Shown: one piece after another, positions 45,884-57,888 of the stretch
How positions within the stretch are numbered: the first letter of the stretch is position 1
Layout of the letters: every line of letters starts with the position of its first letter
Source of the DNA: Vitrella brassicaformis
Taxonomy: Eukaryota; Sar; Vitrellaceae
NCBI GenBank assembly: GCA_001179505.1
Contig: CDMY01001019.1
Span: 8,717-72,716, forward strand
Length of the DNA stretch: 64,000 nucleotides
Reading direction: 5' to 3'
The notes under the pieces: model-generated
What the model saw: only the letters and a program-made list of their open reading frames with translations
The model's database searches: none
Told to the model about the DNA's origin: nothing
Made by a program: the position numbers and the translations under genes

Positions 45884-47910
45884 TCAGGCGAGCTCCCCCA
45901 TGTAGATCCTCTTGTCGTTGCTGGCAGACGCAATGACCGGCTCGGTCGGGTGGAAACACACCTGCCCACACGGCCACCCACCCACCCACCCACCCACACA
46001 CATCTTCATGCTTACACTCGCCTCTCTGTCTCATTTATTTCACCTCGTTGACGGATCCTGTGTGCCCCGGCAGCTTGTACAAGAGCTTCCTCTCCTTCTG
46101 CACACACCCACACGCATACACCAATATGTCAAGCAGACACACAAGCGAGCGAATCCATCCGAAGAGTCTCACTCACTCACCGTGTCGAAGACGTATACGA
46201 ATCTGTCCGAGGACCCCACCCCACACATGGTGTCAGCGGCGTTCCACCGCACGCGCAGCAGATTCTTCTCGAAATTGTGCTACAGACAGGACAGCAGACC
46301 AGCCACACGCGGGTGTTCAAACATTAGGTGTGTGTATGTGTGTGTGCGCCCATACCAGTGGTCCGGTGAATGCGGTGATTTCCCTCCGGCTGGTGAAGAA
46401 CGGCTCGACGTTCCACTGACGTACCGTGTTGTCCATCGAATTGCTCAGCAGATACCGCCTGCATATGCACACACACACACATACACACGACGCATTTGCG
46501 CGGCGCGTGCACTGCACGTGTGTGTAGGCTACCCGTCTTTGCTGAGGTCGATGCCTGTGATGCTGTCAGCGTGGCCCTTGAGCGTCATCTCGGTGTCCTC
46601 CTCACCACGACGCATGTCAAACACCTAAACACAGACAGACACGGCATTCACGCCATCACACAAATGGACCCGTGTCCGCGTCGCTGTCTGCCTGCCTCCC
46701 TGCCTCCCTGACTGACCCTGATGGTGTTGTCGAGAGAGCCGGCGAACACACGCTCGGCCGAATCGTCGAACGTCACGGCCAGAATCTGGTGGTCCAGGTC
46801 AGGTAGGTGGCAAGCAAAGCACACGTCCGCATCTCTATCATTTGGTCAGTCGGAGCGTGTGTGTACCTGATACTGATGCTCGTAGCTGTTGACGGACCGC
46901 CGCGTCCGCAAATCCCACACCTGCACACGTCAACCGACACACCAGTCACACGAAATGGCGTCCATCCAGCCAGCCATCCATCCATCCATCCATTCGTCCA
47001 TTGCACCTTTGTGGTGCCGTCGTCCGCCCCCGAGCACAGCAGCGGTGGCCCCCTCCTGTTGGGACTGCACGAGTTGACCACCGCCTGGTGACCATCTGCA
47101 CACACACACACACACAAAACCACACAGACGTGCCTTGAAGGTGGCCGTGAGAGCATTCATCTGTGCGTACTGAATTTCTTGGTTCGCTGTCCCTCTTCGA
47201 CGTCCCACACGCACACGCTCTTGTCGGCCGAACACGAGTATATCTGCCTGCAGACACAATGATGACACAGACACAGACACAGTGTGTGTGTGTGTATGTC
47301 TGTGTGTGTGTGGGCGTATGTACGTTCCGTCGTGTTTCCAGTGGATCTCCAGGACGGCGTTGGTGTGGCCTTTGAGCACACACCAGTTGGGGCACTCCTC
47401 GTAGGTCTGCCACAGATCTGCACACACAACCAATGACACACATACCCCTTAGTGTGATCGTTCCATTCATCCGTCCATCCACCCCATGCGTACATATCTG
47501 TTTGTCGAACGAGCCAGAGGCGAGGTTGCGCCCGTCAGGCGAGAACTCACAAGAGAACACCTCACCCTGCAGCCAGACAGACACACCATCGACACCCAGA
47601 TGGATGCACACACCCAGGTGACGCAAACCGATCAGTGTTCCTCGTCACTGCTCACCTGGTGGCCTGTGAGCAGCATCGTAGGCGCCAGAATCCCGCTCTT
47701 GCGCTGGTTCTGACTCACACACACAACCCAGAACAAACATGGATAGAGTGCGTCCGACAATCCCGCATCCGTCCACACATATATCAACACGGATCCCATC
47801 CCTTGACATACCGCCGGGACAGCCACCACGCCATCGTACCCCGGGCCGGCAGGCACCACATCCAGCCGCTGCCTCTTCGGCTCTGGCTCCTCACGCGCTA
47901 CCAACGCCAT
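45884..47910 (-). CDS. SNRNP40: U5 small nuclear ribonucleoprotein 40-kDa protein (WD40)
   Basis: Component of the U5 snRNP, where it binds PRP8 during pre-mRNA splicing in the nucleus. Starts MALVAREEPEPKRQRLDVVP at 47910 and ends SNDKRIYMGELA at 45884, spread over about a dozen short exons. WD-repeat text in order: MLLTGHQGEVFSCEFSPDGR, NLASGSFDKQI, CVLKGHTNAVLEIHWKHDGT, IYSCSADKSVCVWDVEEG, VVNSCSPNRRGPPLLCSGAD, VWDLRTRRSVNSYEHQYQ, DHQILAVTFDDSAERVFAGS, MTLKGHADSITGIDLSKDG, YLLSNSMDNTVRQWNVEPFF, HNFEKNLLRVRWNAADTMC, DRFVYVFDTKERKLLYKLPG and VCFHPTEPVIASASNDKRIY. The RRGPPLLCSGADDGT, NSMDNTVR and HNFEKNLLR segments are specific to the U5-40K orthologue among WD40 proteins. Divergent from ferrochelatase across about 150 bp. 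Confidence 0.95.
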
Positions 47911-48061
47911 GATCTCTGATCACGGCAGATCTGTGTCCACACGTCAACCGCCTGTCCCCCGAATCTCTGTTGTCACGCTCGTCTTCGCAATCCTCGCCGT
48001 TTCCCTCCCCGGCGATCGCTGGAAAGCTCGCAGTAGGGAAAGGCCTGCTAATGCAGTGAAG
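47911..48061. promoter_or_regulatory. bidirectional promoter region
   Basis: Only 151 bases separate the start codons of the U5-40K gene (-) and ferrochelatase (+). An alternative in-frame ATG for ferrochelatase at 47909 would even overlap the other start. No TATA-like element is obvious. Inferred to serve both genes. Confidence 0.5.
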
Positions 48062-50697
48062 ATGGAGATGCATCAGCTGGACAGGAGGAAGCCGGTCAGG
48101 CGGAGAGCACAGACGGCTCTCACGCTCATCAGCCTCGCAGCGGCGTCACTGTCGTGCGCCCAGGCCTTCCTGGTGCAGCCGCACAGACACACGAGGACGC
48201 TCAGGTGGGTGCGTCAGGAGATGACAGATGCTTGTGCTTGGTTCAAACACGCTGCTGGTGTGTGTGACTGTGATGTGTGCAGGATGGGCGTGGCTGCTCC
48301 CCCCCCGGCCGTGAGGCAGAAGCCGGTCAAGAAAGACTGGCTGGGGAGGGTGAAGGAGCCGCCTGAAAGTACGCCTGTGCAGAGACGGACACACAGATTG
48401 ACACGTGTGCAATGCATATGATGCTCTCCTCTGTCTGTGACTGTCTGTCTGTCTGTCCGTGTGTGTGTGTGTGTGTGTCTGTGTGTCTTGCGCAGGCAAA
48501 GTGAGCGAGCCGAAGCCCACGCTGAGAGAGTGGATGGACGCAAGCATCAGGGAATGGATGAACGTAAGCAGCCGAGTTATGATGCGAGCGCGCTGGTGAT
48601 GTGCATCATCCTGTCTGTCCTTCACGTGTGCGTGCTGCAGGTGAGGGATGCGCGCATCGGCGTGTTGATTCTCAACCTGGGCGGCCCGCTGATGGAGAAC
48701 GACGTCGAGAGCTTCTTGTTCAACCTCTTTATGGACGGTGAGTGGGCAAAACAGACCAGGCAGAACATATCGTCCTTCGTGTGCACACACATGGATGGAT
48801 GGGATGGATGCAGGTGAGATCTTTCGTTTGCCCGCGGCACTGCGGTGGCTCCAAGAGCCGCTCGCGTACCTCATCTCAAAGGCCAGAAGTGAGTGATCCG
48901 AAGCCATCAGCCAACAGGGGTGGGTCGAGATGCGCGCGCGCGCGCGCGTGTTCAGGTCCCAAGACGAGCGAGGCGTATCGGTCGATCGGCGGCGGATCGC
49001 CCATACTGGGATACACACAAGCACAGGTACGCTATTGTCTGCACGCTGCTTGCTCCATCTCGTCTGCACATACTCGTTCGTGTGATGACGTACGTGTCTG
49101 TGGCTGGCGTGTTGATGTGTGGTTGGTGGAAGGGTGAGGCGTTGACGCGTCAGCTGCGTCGGATGGGTTACGACGCACAGACGTACATCGCCATGCGGTA
49201 CAGCGCCCCATACACACGGACGGCAGTCACCGAAATGCTCAGCGACAATGTCGATGTAAGTGTCACTGGCTCCACACACTTGTCCACACGTCGATGTGTG
49301 TGTGTGTGTGTGGTGGATGGTTTGGCGCAGGGTGTGGTGATACTGCCGCTTTACCCCCACTTCAGTGTGTCGACCAGCGGCAGCTCCATCAAGTACGGTG
49401 GGGTGGACACACAGATTGACGCCTCTGATATGCAGACGTATGATGCACTCACCTGTCTGTCTGTCTGTGTGTGTGTGTGTGTGGGTGCAGTATCCTGAAG
49501 AAGTACTCCCGGATGTTCATCGACATGCCCCACACGGTCGTGACGGAGTGGTACGACCGACCCGGATACACCAAGGCCGTCGCCAACCTCATTCAAAGAG
49601 TAGGGATAGATAGAGGGATGGAGGGATGGAGGGAGGCACACACGAGCGAAGGCATTGCGTGGCGTGTTGTGTTGTGTTGTGTTGTTTGGTGTTGTGTGCA
49701 GGAGATCGACTCGTTCACCGCGGACGAGAGAAGGGAGGGCATACACGTGCTCTTCAGTGCACATGGGGTGCCAAAGGTCAGTCTGACGCGCGCGCGCGCG
49801 CACACACACACGCGCGCGCGCGCGCGCACAGAGGACTGCATAACCATGTGTGTGTGTGTGTCGTCAGAGTTACATCCAGAACGGCGATCCCTACCAGGAC
49901 CACATCGTCAAGACCATCGACACGGTCAAACGGCAGTACTCTGCTGGTCGGTACTCACGCAATGCAATCCACTGACTGCACTCACTGGGAGACGCATGAC
50001 GTGTGGCATGGAAGCCCATGTGTGTGTGTGTGTGTGTGTGTGCAGATGTGTCGACGCATCTGTCGTACCAGAGCAAAGTGGGGCCGGTCGAGTGGCTGCA
50101 GCCGTACACCGATGACATGATCGAGTCCCTTGCTAAGCAAGTACGATGCATCCATCACACAGACACACACAGAGACTCCCATTTGTGTTGATGTGGTTCC
50201 CATGTCATGTGTGCAGGGGGTTAAGAACCTGGTGGTCGTGCCGATCTCGTTTGTCAGCGAGCACATTGAGACACTCGTGAGCACAGACACACACACACAC
50301 ACATGGATATTGTGCCGACCTGTGTGTGCGTGTGTCGGCTGACAGGAGGAGATTGACATCGAGTACCGCCATCTTGCCCACGAGAAGGGCATCAGGTACC
50401 AATGCTTTCGAATCCAGCGAGAACACGTGTTTATGTCTGTGTGTCTGTGCGCAGGAATTGGCGGCGCGTGCCGGCGCTCAACGTGGATCCCCTCTTCATT
50501 AAGGACCTTGCAGAGCTCGTTGCCGTAAGTCCACACACTCGGCAAGTGTGTGTGTGACCCACATCAAGTGTCTGCGTGTGGTGTGGGGTACGATGTATGT
50601 GTTGTGTGTGCAGGAGTCTCTCGATCAGCCGGTGCTGTCCCTCAACGAGGTGTGCTTCAAGAAATACAAGACGTCCTTCGAGCAGTACGACGAGTGA
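48062..50697 (+). CDS. FECH: ferrochelatase, plastid-targeted
   Basis: Inserts Fe2+ into protoporphyrin IX, the last step of haem synthesis. Exons 48062-48204, 48283-48368, 48496-48563, 48641-48737, 48814-48888, 48956-49026, 49133-49255, 49331-49392, 49491-49599, 49702-49776, 49868-49946, 50046-50140, 50217-50276, 50346-50395, 50455-50524 and 50614-50697 sum to exactly 449 codons. Family motifs: VLILNLGGP, YRSIGGGSPI, AMRYSAPYT, VILPLYPHFS, VLFSAHGVPKSYIQNGDPY (catalytic His in SAHG), YQSKVGPVEWLQPYTDD, VVVPISFVSEHIETLEEIDI (with the conserved Glu). The leader MEMHQLDRRKPVRRRAQT is followed by a hydrophobic core ending SCAQA and then FLVQPHRH. A signal peptide with Phe at the expected cleavage point indicates import into a complex plastid. 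Start 48062 was preferred over the in-frame 47909 because it gives a normal leader. Confidence 0.95.
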
Positions 50698-51077
50698 TTA
50701 TATGTGTGTGTGGCTCGGTCGTATGTGTGTGTGAGTCCGTGTGTACAAATGGACGTCGGTGTACTGTGCGGTTGCCACGTACGGCGCGCGGAAGCCCCGC
50801 TTTTTTGTGAGGCATTCATTGCATTCATAGATTGATTGGTGCGGCGAGAGAGAGATGCGTTTCAATGTGGCCGGCGGTCGGTCGGTCCCCTGTATATATA
50901 CAGTATATGTGGCCTGTGTGTAAGGCAGTCAGTGACATCCGCTTTGTGTGCGTGTGTCTGTGACCTATTTAGTAGCCAATCCTGATCGCAGATATGGACC
51001 AGTCAGACAGCAGAGAGGGCCCCCTCCTGGCCAGAAGTAAATCTCGGAACTGACCGTGGGGAGATACTGTTGTGGCA
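50698..51077. other. intergenic
   Basis: Downstream of ferrochelatase: TG repeats, a TATATATACAGTATATG stretch near 50893-50910, and no exon-like frame before the next start. Confidence 0.45.
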
Positions 51078-52352
51078 ATGCTTTCCGTTCTCGTGTTGGT
51101 CATTGCGGCGGCACGTGTGGCGCTCGCAATCTCGGCCAGCGGCTGCACCGATAACGAGGACAGCAGCTGCAGTACTGGTGGGGGTTTCGCATCCACTTTC
51201 AGCGACCACAGTGAGGACAAATACGGTAAGGCGATGAGTAGATGAATGGCGCAAGACACAAAAAGAGTGTAGATCTGCGGATTCCCGTGGCTTTTTATCC
51301 ATCCATCCATCCGCTCATTCGTCCGTGGCTGCCTGCAGGTGCGTGGGCCACCGATGCATCTTCCGACGACCAGCAGGGTGGTCAGTGCGGCTCACAAAGG
51401 GCCATTCATTGTCTTGGTGGATCTCTGTTTGTGTTGGGTGCAGCTCGTTTCTCGCTGGTGCTCGATTCGATAGCTCATGCGGCGAATCTGACGGCGGCCG
51501 CACACAAGATGAGCATTATGGCCCACAACAGGAGCGCTATGGCGGCTGATGTGAGCGGCGCGGCGCTGGCGGCCATCGACAAGGGCAGCACTTCCGGCAG
51601 CCCAGGCGGTACGCACACACACGCGGAGGAAAGATCGATCCATCGTGCATTGTGTTGTCTCTGTACAGGTAGTATCGGCATCTCTTCGTTTGCACAGGAT
51701 GATGAAGAAGAAGTTGAAGACTACATGGCCCACCGCGGTAAGCACCAGCCGCCCTCAACGCATCCACCAACTGAGTGCGCATCTTTATGACTGTATGTGT
51801 GTGTGTGTGTGTGAAGGCCAAACGGAAGTCGACCTGAAATGGTTTAGCACCAAATGGTTTAGAGAGATGGTGGCGCAATCCTTGGTATCACAGAACGGCT
51901 TCTGCGTGTTGCCCGACATAGGCACGGCGGATGACAGGTCTCGCTCGCTGCCGACCCGCCAGTGCGCTTACTCCTGCCCCGAGAATGGCAAGGAGAAAAT
52001 TATCTGGTGGGTGCATCCGCTGCAAGGTGGGCAAAGAAAAATGGACGTGTACAAGGTGCACGACTTCAAGTGCAAGACAAAGGCAAAAAGGCAGTGGTGC
52101 ACCGATCCCCGTGACAACAAGTGCCGCCTCTGGTCGTTCAAGATGGACCGCACAGGCGACGAGCCCGGTGACACCAAAGTGGCGACCATCTTTGTGGTGG
52201 GCAACGTCACTCAGAAGGCCGGCTCTTCACTGGCGTGCAAGGGCATGGAGGTCGCGGTGCTGCCGACCTGGAGTACCGTGGACCCCGGACGGCACGACAA
52301 AGTCACCCTCGAGAGCGCCAGACAATTTTGCAGTGAATTATTCTTCGAGTGA
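51078..52352 (+). CDS. secreted cysteine-containing protein, unknown
   Basis: Exons 51078-51225, 51339-51380, 51444-51608, 51669-51737 and 51817-52352 give 319 residues with all phases consistent. Signal peptide MLSVLVLVIAAARVALAISA, then a Ser/Asp-rich region (CTDNEDSSCSTGGGF), a helical Ala-rich part (SLVLDSIAHAANLTAAAHKM), an acidic stretch (DDEEEVEDYM) and a C-terminal globular domain. The domain has paired cysteines (QNGFCVLPDIG, QCAYSCPENGKEKIIWWVH, VHDFKCKTKAKRQWCTDPRD, NKCRLWSFKMD, SSLACKGMEVAVLPTW, ARQFCSELFFE). No transmembrane helix follows the signal, so it is probably secreted or lumenal with disulphides. I do not recognise the domain. Confidence 0.8.
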
Positions 52353-52754
52353 GTGGATAGCCTGCCTGCCTGCCTGCCTGCCTGCGTGGCTGGCTGCCGG
52401 CATCAATCACTTGAGTGAAACATACAAAGACAGCAAAGCAGCTGATACATAGCAGGGACGCGGGCAGTGGGTCGGTGGCCTTATGATAGGGGTGTGTGGT
52501 GTGGTATGCTTTGGATGCTTGGCTTGGGATACGGCTGTCATGCTTGGAGTGGGGATGGATGGATGGATGGATTGCAATCGGTGAGACGCGTACTCCATAC
52601 GATTCACTTGATTGTGTCTGATGTGTCATCAAGAGGTCTCCGCGTGGATCATGTGCACACCACACACTCACTCGTCGTCTCTCTTTGTACACACAAACGG
52701 GCCGGGCGACTGTCTATGCACACCACACCCAGCAAGCGGCCCACATCAGTCAAA
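52353..52754. other. intergenic between convergent genes
   Basis: Contains TGCC repeats (52362-52385) and GGAT repeats near 52553-52570. No exon-like frame. Confidence 0.45.
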
Positions 52755-55589
52755 TCAGAATTCGGCTCGCGAGAAACCCGTCCGCGTCACCACCTTCCAC
52801 TTGTAATCAGCACACGTCTTGCCCCGGCTGTCGCGCCCCGTGTGTCTGCTGTTCGTCATCCACACCTTGTCGCGAGGGCTGTAGGGCAGTGGGGGCAGGG
52901 GATATGGGAGGGGGACGCGCACCAGCGGCACACGAGCATGTGGAGCAGTAGGACACCGTGCTGTGGCCGCATACAGACGAGGGACTGGGTGGGACCCTGC
53001 ACACAGACAGACAGACAGACATTCACATACACTGTGTTTTATGGGTGCCGATCAACCTACCTGTCTGCAGCGGCTCGCTCTTGCGCCACATGAAAGAGCG
53101 CATCGGCCTGGGGGCACCACTGCTGCTCCCGGTGGATGACGATGAGCCGGCCGGCTGCGTGTGTGGGGTGGCGCGCGGCGGGGGCGGGGTGAGGCCTCTG
53201 AGGGTGTGTGGCGAGATGAGTATGCCCAGCTCGTAGGACTTGACATACAGGCCGTTGTCCTTGTCCATCTCGTCCTTGCCGCCCTTCAACTCGCCCCACG
53301 CAGCCTGTGTGAGCACACCGCACACACACGTGCACACGTCTGAGAGAATGAAAGACAGCGAATGGGAAGGCTTGCTCACTTTGCTGAGGTTGTGGCTGCC
53401 GACATATACCCACGCAACCTCCGGACGCCGGGCGGAGCCCGTCGAGCGGTAGCCATACCTGAAATACACACACGCCAATTCGGCTGCTGCTGCCTGCCTG
53501 CCTGCCATATGCAGGTGTTTCCGCCGCTCACACACTTGAGGAATGTCTTCAAGTGAGGGCACGATGACGATCTGCCTGGAGGGTAGGGAATGGCGGCCTC
53601 TTCGCACACCTGCCTGCCGTCGACGTCGTGCGTGCCCCATCTGTGGAGGGCGCCGCGCGGCAAGTCCCGCTCGCTCTTGTCCGCCTTGTCGGCTATCTGC
53701 AGACTCTCCCGCGCGACCTTGATCGAACTGAGCAATCAATCATCGACATATGGATAAGAGAGAGGGAGGTTGTGTTGTGTTGCGCTGTCCTTTGTGTCAA
53801 GCTCACCCTCACCTGCCCCCTGGCCATCCCTCGAGTGACGTCCGCACCTGCACACAGAGCGCATGAGAGGCTGTGACTGCATGGGAGGATGCATGGCATG
53901 GAGGCCAGTGTGCTTGCCTCGTGCTCGGTGGGCAGGACCAGCTGCCACGGTATGTCGGCCTTTATCTGAGGGTGGGACCCACTCGAGCACAGACTGCCTG
54001 CACGACCACACACACCACACACATGGCCATCCACAGGAACTGTGTGCATGATAAGCTTTGGGGCTGACTTAGGAACTCTTCGATCCAGTCGGCATCGAGG
54101 CTGCCGATCGACGACACCTGACACACCACACTAAAGCTGACACACAGACACACATAAACAGGTCCGGTGAGCGACTGGCAGATCACGAGCATGAGTCTAT
54201 CCCTCGCGCACTCGGCCATGTTCTGAGGGTCCGCCTGGTGCCTGAGCAGATGGCGGAGCCGCATGTGGCCCCAGCGGTTGACACTCGGCCCCACAACGGT
54301 CTTGTTCGAACACACGTGGTTGCCCTGCAACACACGGACGCACATCAGTCTTGTCCCGGCTTGAGCCCTTCTTCTGTTGGTTGCCTCACCTACCTCGACT
54401 GACGGCACGGAAGCGACGATTTGTCCGATGGCTGTCGAGTAGTCGAACGCTTTGATCTTGTCACACCAATCGTCCGCCTTTGTGGTGGCGCCAATGAAAG
54501 CCGACAACTGATCTGAGAGATGACAAGACAGACACCAACACTTACAATAGATAGAAGGAATTTGTCCTGACCTTCCATGTCCTCGCCAAGTGAGGATCGC
54601 AGCTCGGCGCCGTCCTCTTGCTTGCGTGGGAAGTCCTGCACGTAGACGGTCTGGTTCTTCTTCCACCTGAACACACACACAACACGCACACACGTGTGAC
54701 CCCATGCGCCAGCCACGAAGCGCTCCTCTCTCCCTCTCTTTGGTCTCACCACTCGTCGTAGAGGAAGTTTGCAGATGTGATGCACACGCGGATGCGGTCA
54801 GCGTACGCCAGCAGGATCAGCTTGGGGTGGAAGGTGCTGTGGGTCCCTTTGGGCAGCGGCACCGCCTCGACAGCCACCGTTGCTCCAGACGAGGCGAGCA
54901 TATCATCAGCAGACCGGCGGAGCGATTCGAGCCGCAATACTACACACACGCGCACACATAAGGGTTCGCACGGAAGTGGAGTGTGGGCGAATGTTGCCTG
55001 CTGACTTCTTCGCGGCATATTGTGTGTGTCCCCGGTGAGGATGGTGATGTGGCGCATCGTCTGCATCACGGGGCACTCGGACACCAACCACGGCTGATGG
55101 AACAAAGGACAGCAAGAAAGAACGCGTATGCGTCTGTGTGGATCTATCTCTGACCGGCCTGCCTGCCTGCCTGCATTCTCTCACCGTACCTACCAGGTCA
55201 AATCTCATGCAGCATATCAACATCTGCAAAGGGGAAACAGAATCTCATAATTCCATTGCAAAGGGGCACAGACAGGCAACGTGCATATATCGTGCACCTC
55301 CCCTCCCAATCCACCTCACCTCCTCTGCCGGCCCATCGATGACGTCCCGAATGCTCAAGCAGCCCTCGTTGCCCTCGCCATCGCCCCCATAGTTCACTAT
55401 CGCGTTGAGGTAAAACGGCTGGCAGCGCCACAGCCAGGCGGTCTCACTCGCCCGTCCCTTCTTGCGGGCGGGCTCTGCTCGCTTGGCCGGGGCGTCGTCG
55501 TCTTGAGTGAGGTCTTGAGGATTCTCGGCAGTGCCGTCGTGTGCGTCATCTCGCGTCAGGTCGATTTCGGCAGAGATCCTTCGCTTCAT
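52755..55589 (-). CDS. TDP1: tyrosyl-DNA phosphodiesterase 1
   Basis: Removes topoisomerase I peptides and other 3' adducts from DNA ends. Starts MKRRISAEIDLTRDDAHDG at 55589. The N-terminal linker contains RKKGRASETAWLWRCQPFYL. First HKD half-site: GTHSTFHPKLILLAYADRIR followed by ITSANFLYDEW (His, Lys and Asn present, about 54840-54750). Second half-site: SSSCPHLKTFLK (His and Lys, about 53580-53545), then AWVYVGSHNLSKAAWG with the Asn. Other family text: WKKNQTVYVQDFPRK, RWGHMRLRHLLRH, SSIGSLDADWIEEFL, NGLYVKSYELGILISP and a C-terminus PLPYPLPPLPYSPRDKVW. The protein continues CADYKWKVVTRTGFSRAEF to the stop at 52755. Several introns hold TG runs. An in-frame TGA lies one codon before the ATG, so the start is well limited. 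Confidence 0.93.
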
Positions 55590-56158
55590 GGCTCATCTAC
55601 CGCTCGTCCAGCTAATAGCCTTCGAGCCGTCCCGCAGCCCGTCCAATGCAAAGGCAAACACAGAGAATGAGAATGAGAGATAAACAGCGAGGAGTGCATG
55701 AGTCCAGGTCCGATCTCTTCCCACATGCGTCACGCACCTGGTCTGTCGGTGTGCGGCGCTGCACGACGGAGTCGTAAGACTCCTCCTCGACACACGCACC
55801 TGTCAAGCCAACATACATTCAGCACATCCACGCACGCTGAATGCGAGTACCCGTCGTGATGGATCTTTTGCACCTTCTTCCTCTGATTCAGACCCCAACA
55901 CGTGCTTGAGCAGCCACAAAGCCGTCCTCTGTAGCGAGCTCAGAGAATCTGTGTGGAGCATTCTTGGCATCTTTTCGATGCTGTGGGTGCCAGAGGAGGC
56001 GGCTGACCCGCCTGCCTCGATTATAGGCCTCCACTGAGAGGTTGTACACACATCTGAGTTGGTGAGCACGTCGTTAGAGATGAGGCAGAGGCATGGATAG
56101 ATGCCGAGAGTGATGTGATGTGCCTCTTGTTTGCAGGCGTATACGACCCTGGCCAGCC
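55590..56158 (-). other. upstream region of TDP1 with weak exon-like text
   Basis: Minus-strand open text LHTDSLSSLQRTALWLLKHV and LGSESEEEGAKDPSRR (55970-55850), CVEEESYDSVVQRRTPTDQ (about 55797-55740) and LDGLRDGSKAISWTSGR-stop (55646-55593). The splice phases do not join, and the last piece stops one codon before the TDP1 ATG. It may be TDP1 5' UTR, a small upstream gene or an extra N-terminal part mis-read here. Confidence 0.3.
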
Positions 56159-57708
56159 ATGGCGGCTGCAGCGTCATCCTCATCCGCTGCTGCTGCTGCT
56201 GTAGCCGACTTGCCTCAGCCACAGGTGAACGAAGGACGCACACACGCACACACAGAGATATCATTTGCCACATGCATCGCGGTGGCTTTTTGCTCTCTTC
56301 ATTGGTTTGTTTCATCCATCAGGCAATGTCCTCGTCGAGCCATGGCCGCCCCACCAGGCCTCAACAACTGCTACCCTTTTTGATCAGCGAAGTGGCCCGC
56401 TCGGTGGCCATCATAGGCGCACTCCTCGCACAAATCGCCAGCGGCCCCCTCACCCAGCAGCAGAAGCTGCTGCACCATAGCAAGGAGACCATCGAGAGCA
56501 CTCTGCTGCAGCGCGTCAAGAAGCACATAGAAGCACATAGAAGCACATAGAAGCCCAGCTCGCCGCCAAGGGCCTCAAAGACATCATCACCCTCTCCCCT
56601 GACCTGACATCGCTCGACGTGCTGCTGCGGCTGGCGTACTTCATCGACAACAGCGGCGAGTGGTCGGCGACGGTGCCGATCATCAGAGTGGCCAAGCATC
56701 AGGGGCGGGTAAAGCGGTTGCCCATAGAGCTGGTCAGCGCTGATGTGGAGGGGGTCGGCAGCCGGGCGGTGTACGACAGCCGGTGTGAGGCGCTACGCCA
56801 GATCTCACTCATCGGCCGCCAGATCGGGCCATTGGTGCGGCGCGTCAATGGCGCGGAGCTGCTGGGTGGGCGTCCGCTGACCATCCGCACCCGGCAGACG
56901 CTGCCGGCCGACCACCCCTTCCGCGATAGATACGACGAGGCCAACCCCGTGTGTCAGGAAGACGGTGAGGGCGGGAGGGATAGCAATAGGAGGGGGACCA
57001 TTGGGCTGTGTGTGTGTAGGTGAAGAGTTTGCTTCAATTCGCGACATTGTGTTGTATCGGTGAGAGAGATGAGCAGAATGACACACACGAACACTTATAC
57101 GCATTGGCTGCACCGCTCTGCCATGGTGTGTCTGATCGGTCAGGATGGATCATGGAGGGTGGGAGGTCGCGAACAAGATGGTCTACCAGTTCGACGATCC
57201 CCAACGCTGCGAGCGACTGGTCAGTCACACAACCACACACACACGAAGCACTTCACCAGCCGCCCCACTCCCTCATTGTCATATCTCACTCTCTCTTCAG
57301 CGGGTCCTCGCCTCTCAGCCGCCGCCCATCTGGGACTGCCGCAGCACCAGCACCAGCACCAGCAGCCGCTGGGTAGCAAGAAGCTTCTACCGAATGATAC
57401 TGCTGCACGGCGACCAGCCCGACCACACCTTCGAGGCGCACGTCATCATCTGCAGCTCCGACGCCGACGCCCCAGCCGACGTCTCCCTCCACACGACGGA
57501 GCGGCCGGTGGATGGCAAGGAGGGTGCGGCGGCGCTCCCCGAGACAGTGAGGGTGGTGCGTGATGTGATGGGAGCCGACGCACAAGTGGCGTTCGGCAAC
57601 TGGCTGGACGTAGCCCTCCCCCCAGCTGCTGGTGCTGGTGCTGGTGATCAGGGTGGCGAGCAGACCTCAGGCAAGCACCTGAAGGGGCGGCACGCGGACG
57701 AGCTATGA
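56159..57708 (+). pseudogene. family A protein, copy 4, frameshifted by a 10-bp repeat
   Basis: Exons 56159-56224 (MAAAASSSSAAAAAVADLPQ), 56323-56964, 57020-57059, 57144-57219 and 57301-57708 with good splice sites. In exon 2 the unit AAGCACATAG occurs three times in a row (56521-56550); copy 1 shows the equivalent of one. The 20 extra bases shift the frame and give a stop at 56548-56550. The text then resumes in another frame (LLRLAYFIDNSGEWSATVPI, SADVEGVGSRAVYDSRCEAL, LPADHPFRDRYDEANPVC). The C-terminal exon is intact: LASQPPPIWDCRST, ILLHGDQPDHTFEAHVIIC, VRDVMGADAQVAFGNWLDVA, ending GRHADEL. It occupies the family A slot in the inverted duplicate block, although its N-terminus is closer to copy 1. 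Confidence 0.68.
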
Positions 57709-57888
57709 ATGGATCAGTGTGTGTGACTGTCTGTGGGTGCTGCTGCCGCCTCTTCGTCATCTGCTGCAGGTTCGGCGATGGGCTACCCTTCGCAACACAC
57801 TGGTACATACACACATCTACACAACACGCGGCACACAAGTGCACCATGGTCGTTCGCCTCCTTGTCCAACACTACAGGCGGTGATTTG

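Noticed and set aside
57697-57708. C-terminal ADEL of family A copy 4 as an ER-retention signal
   Set aside because: The protein has no signal peptide, the twin copy ends TDEQ and the gene is frameshifted, so the resemblance is chance.
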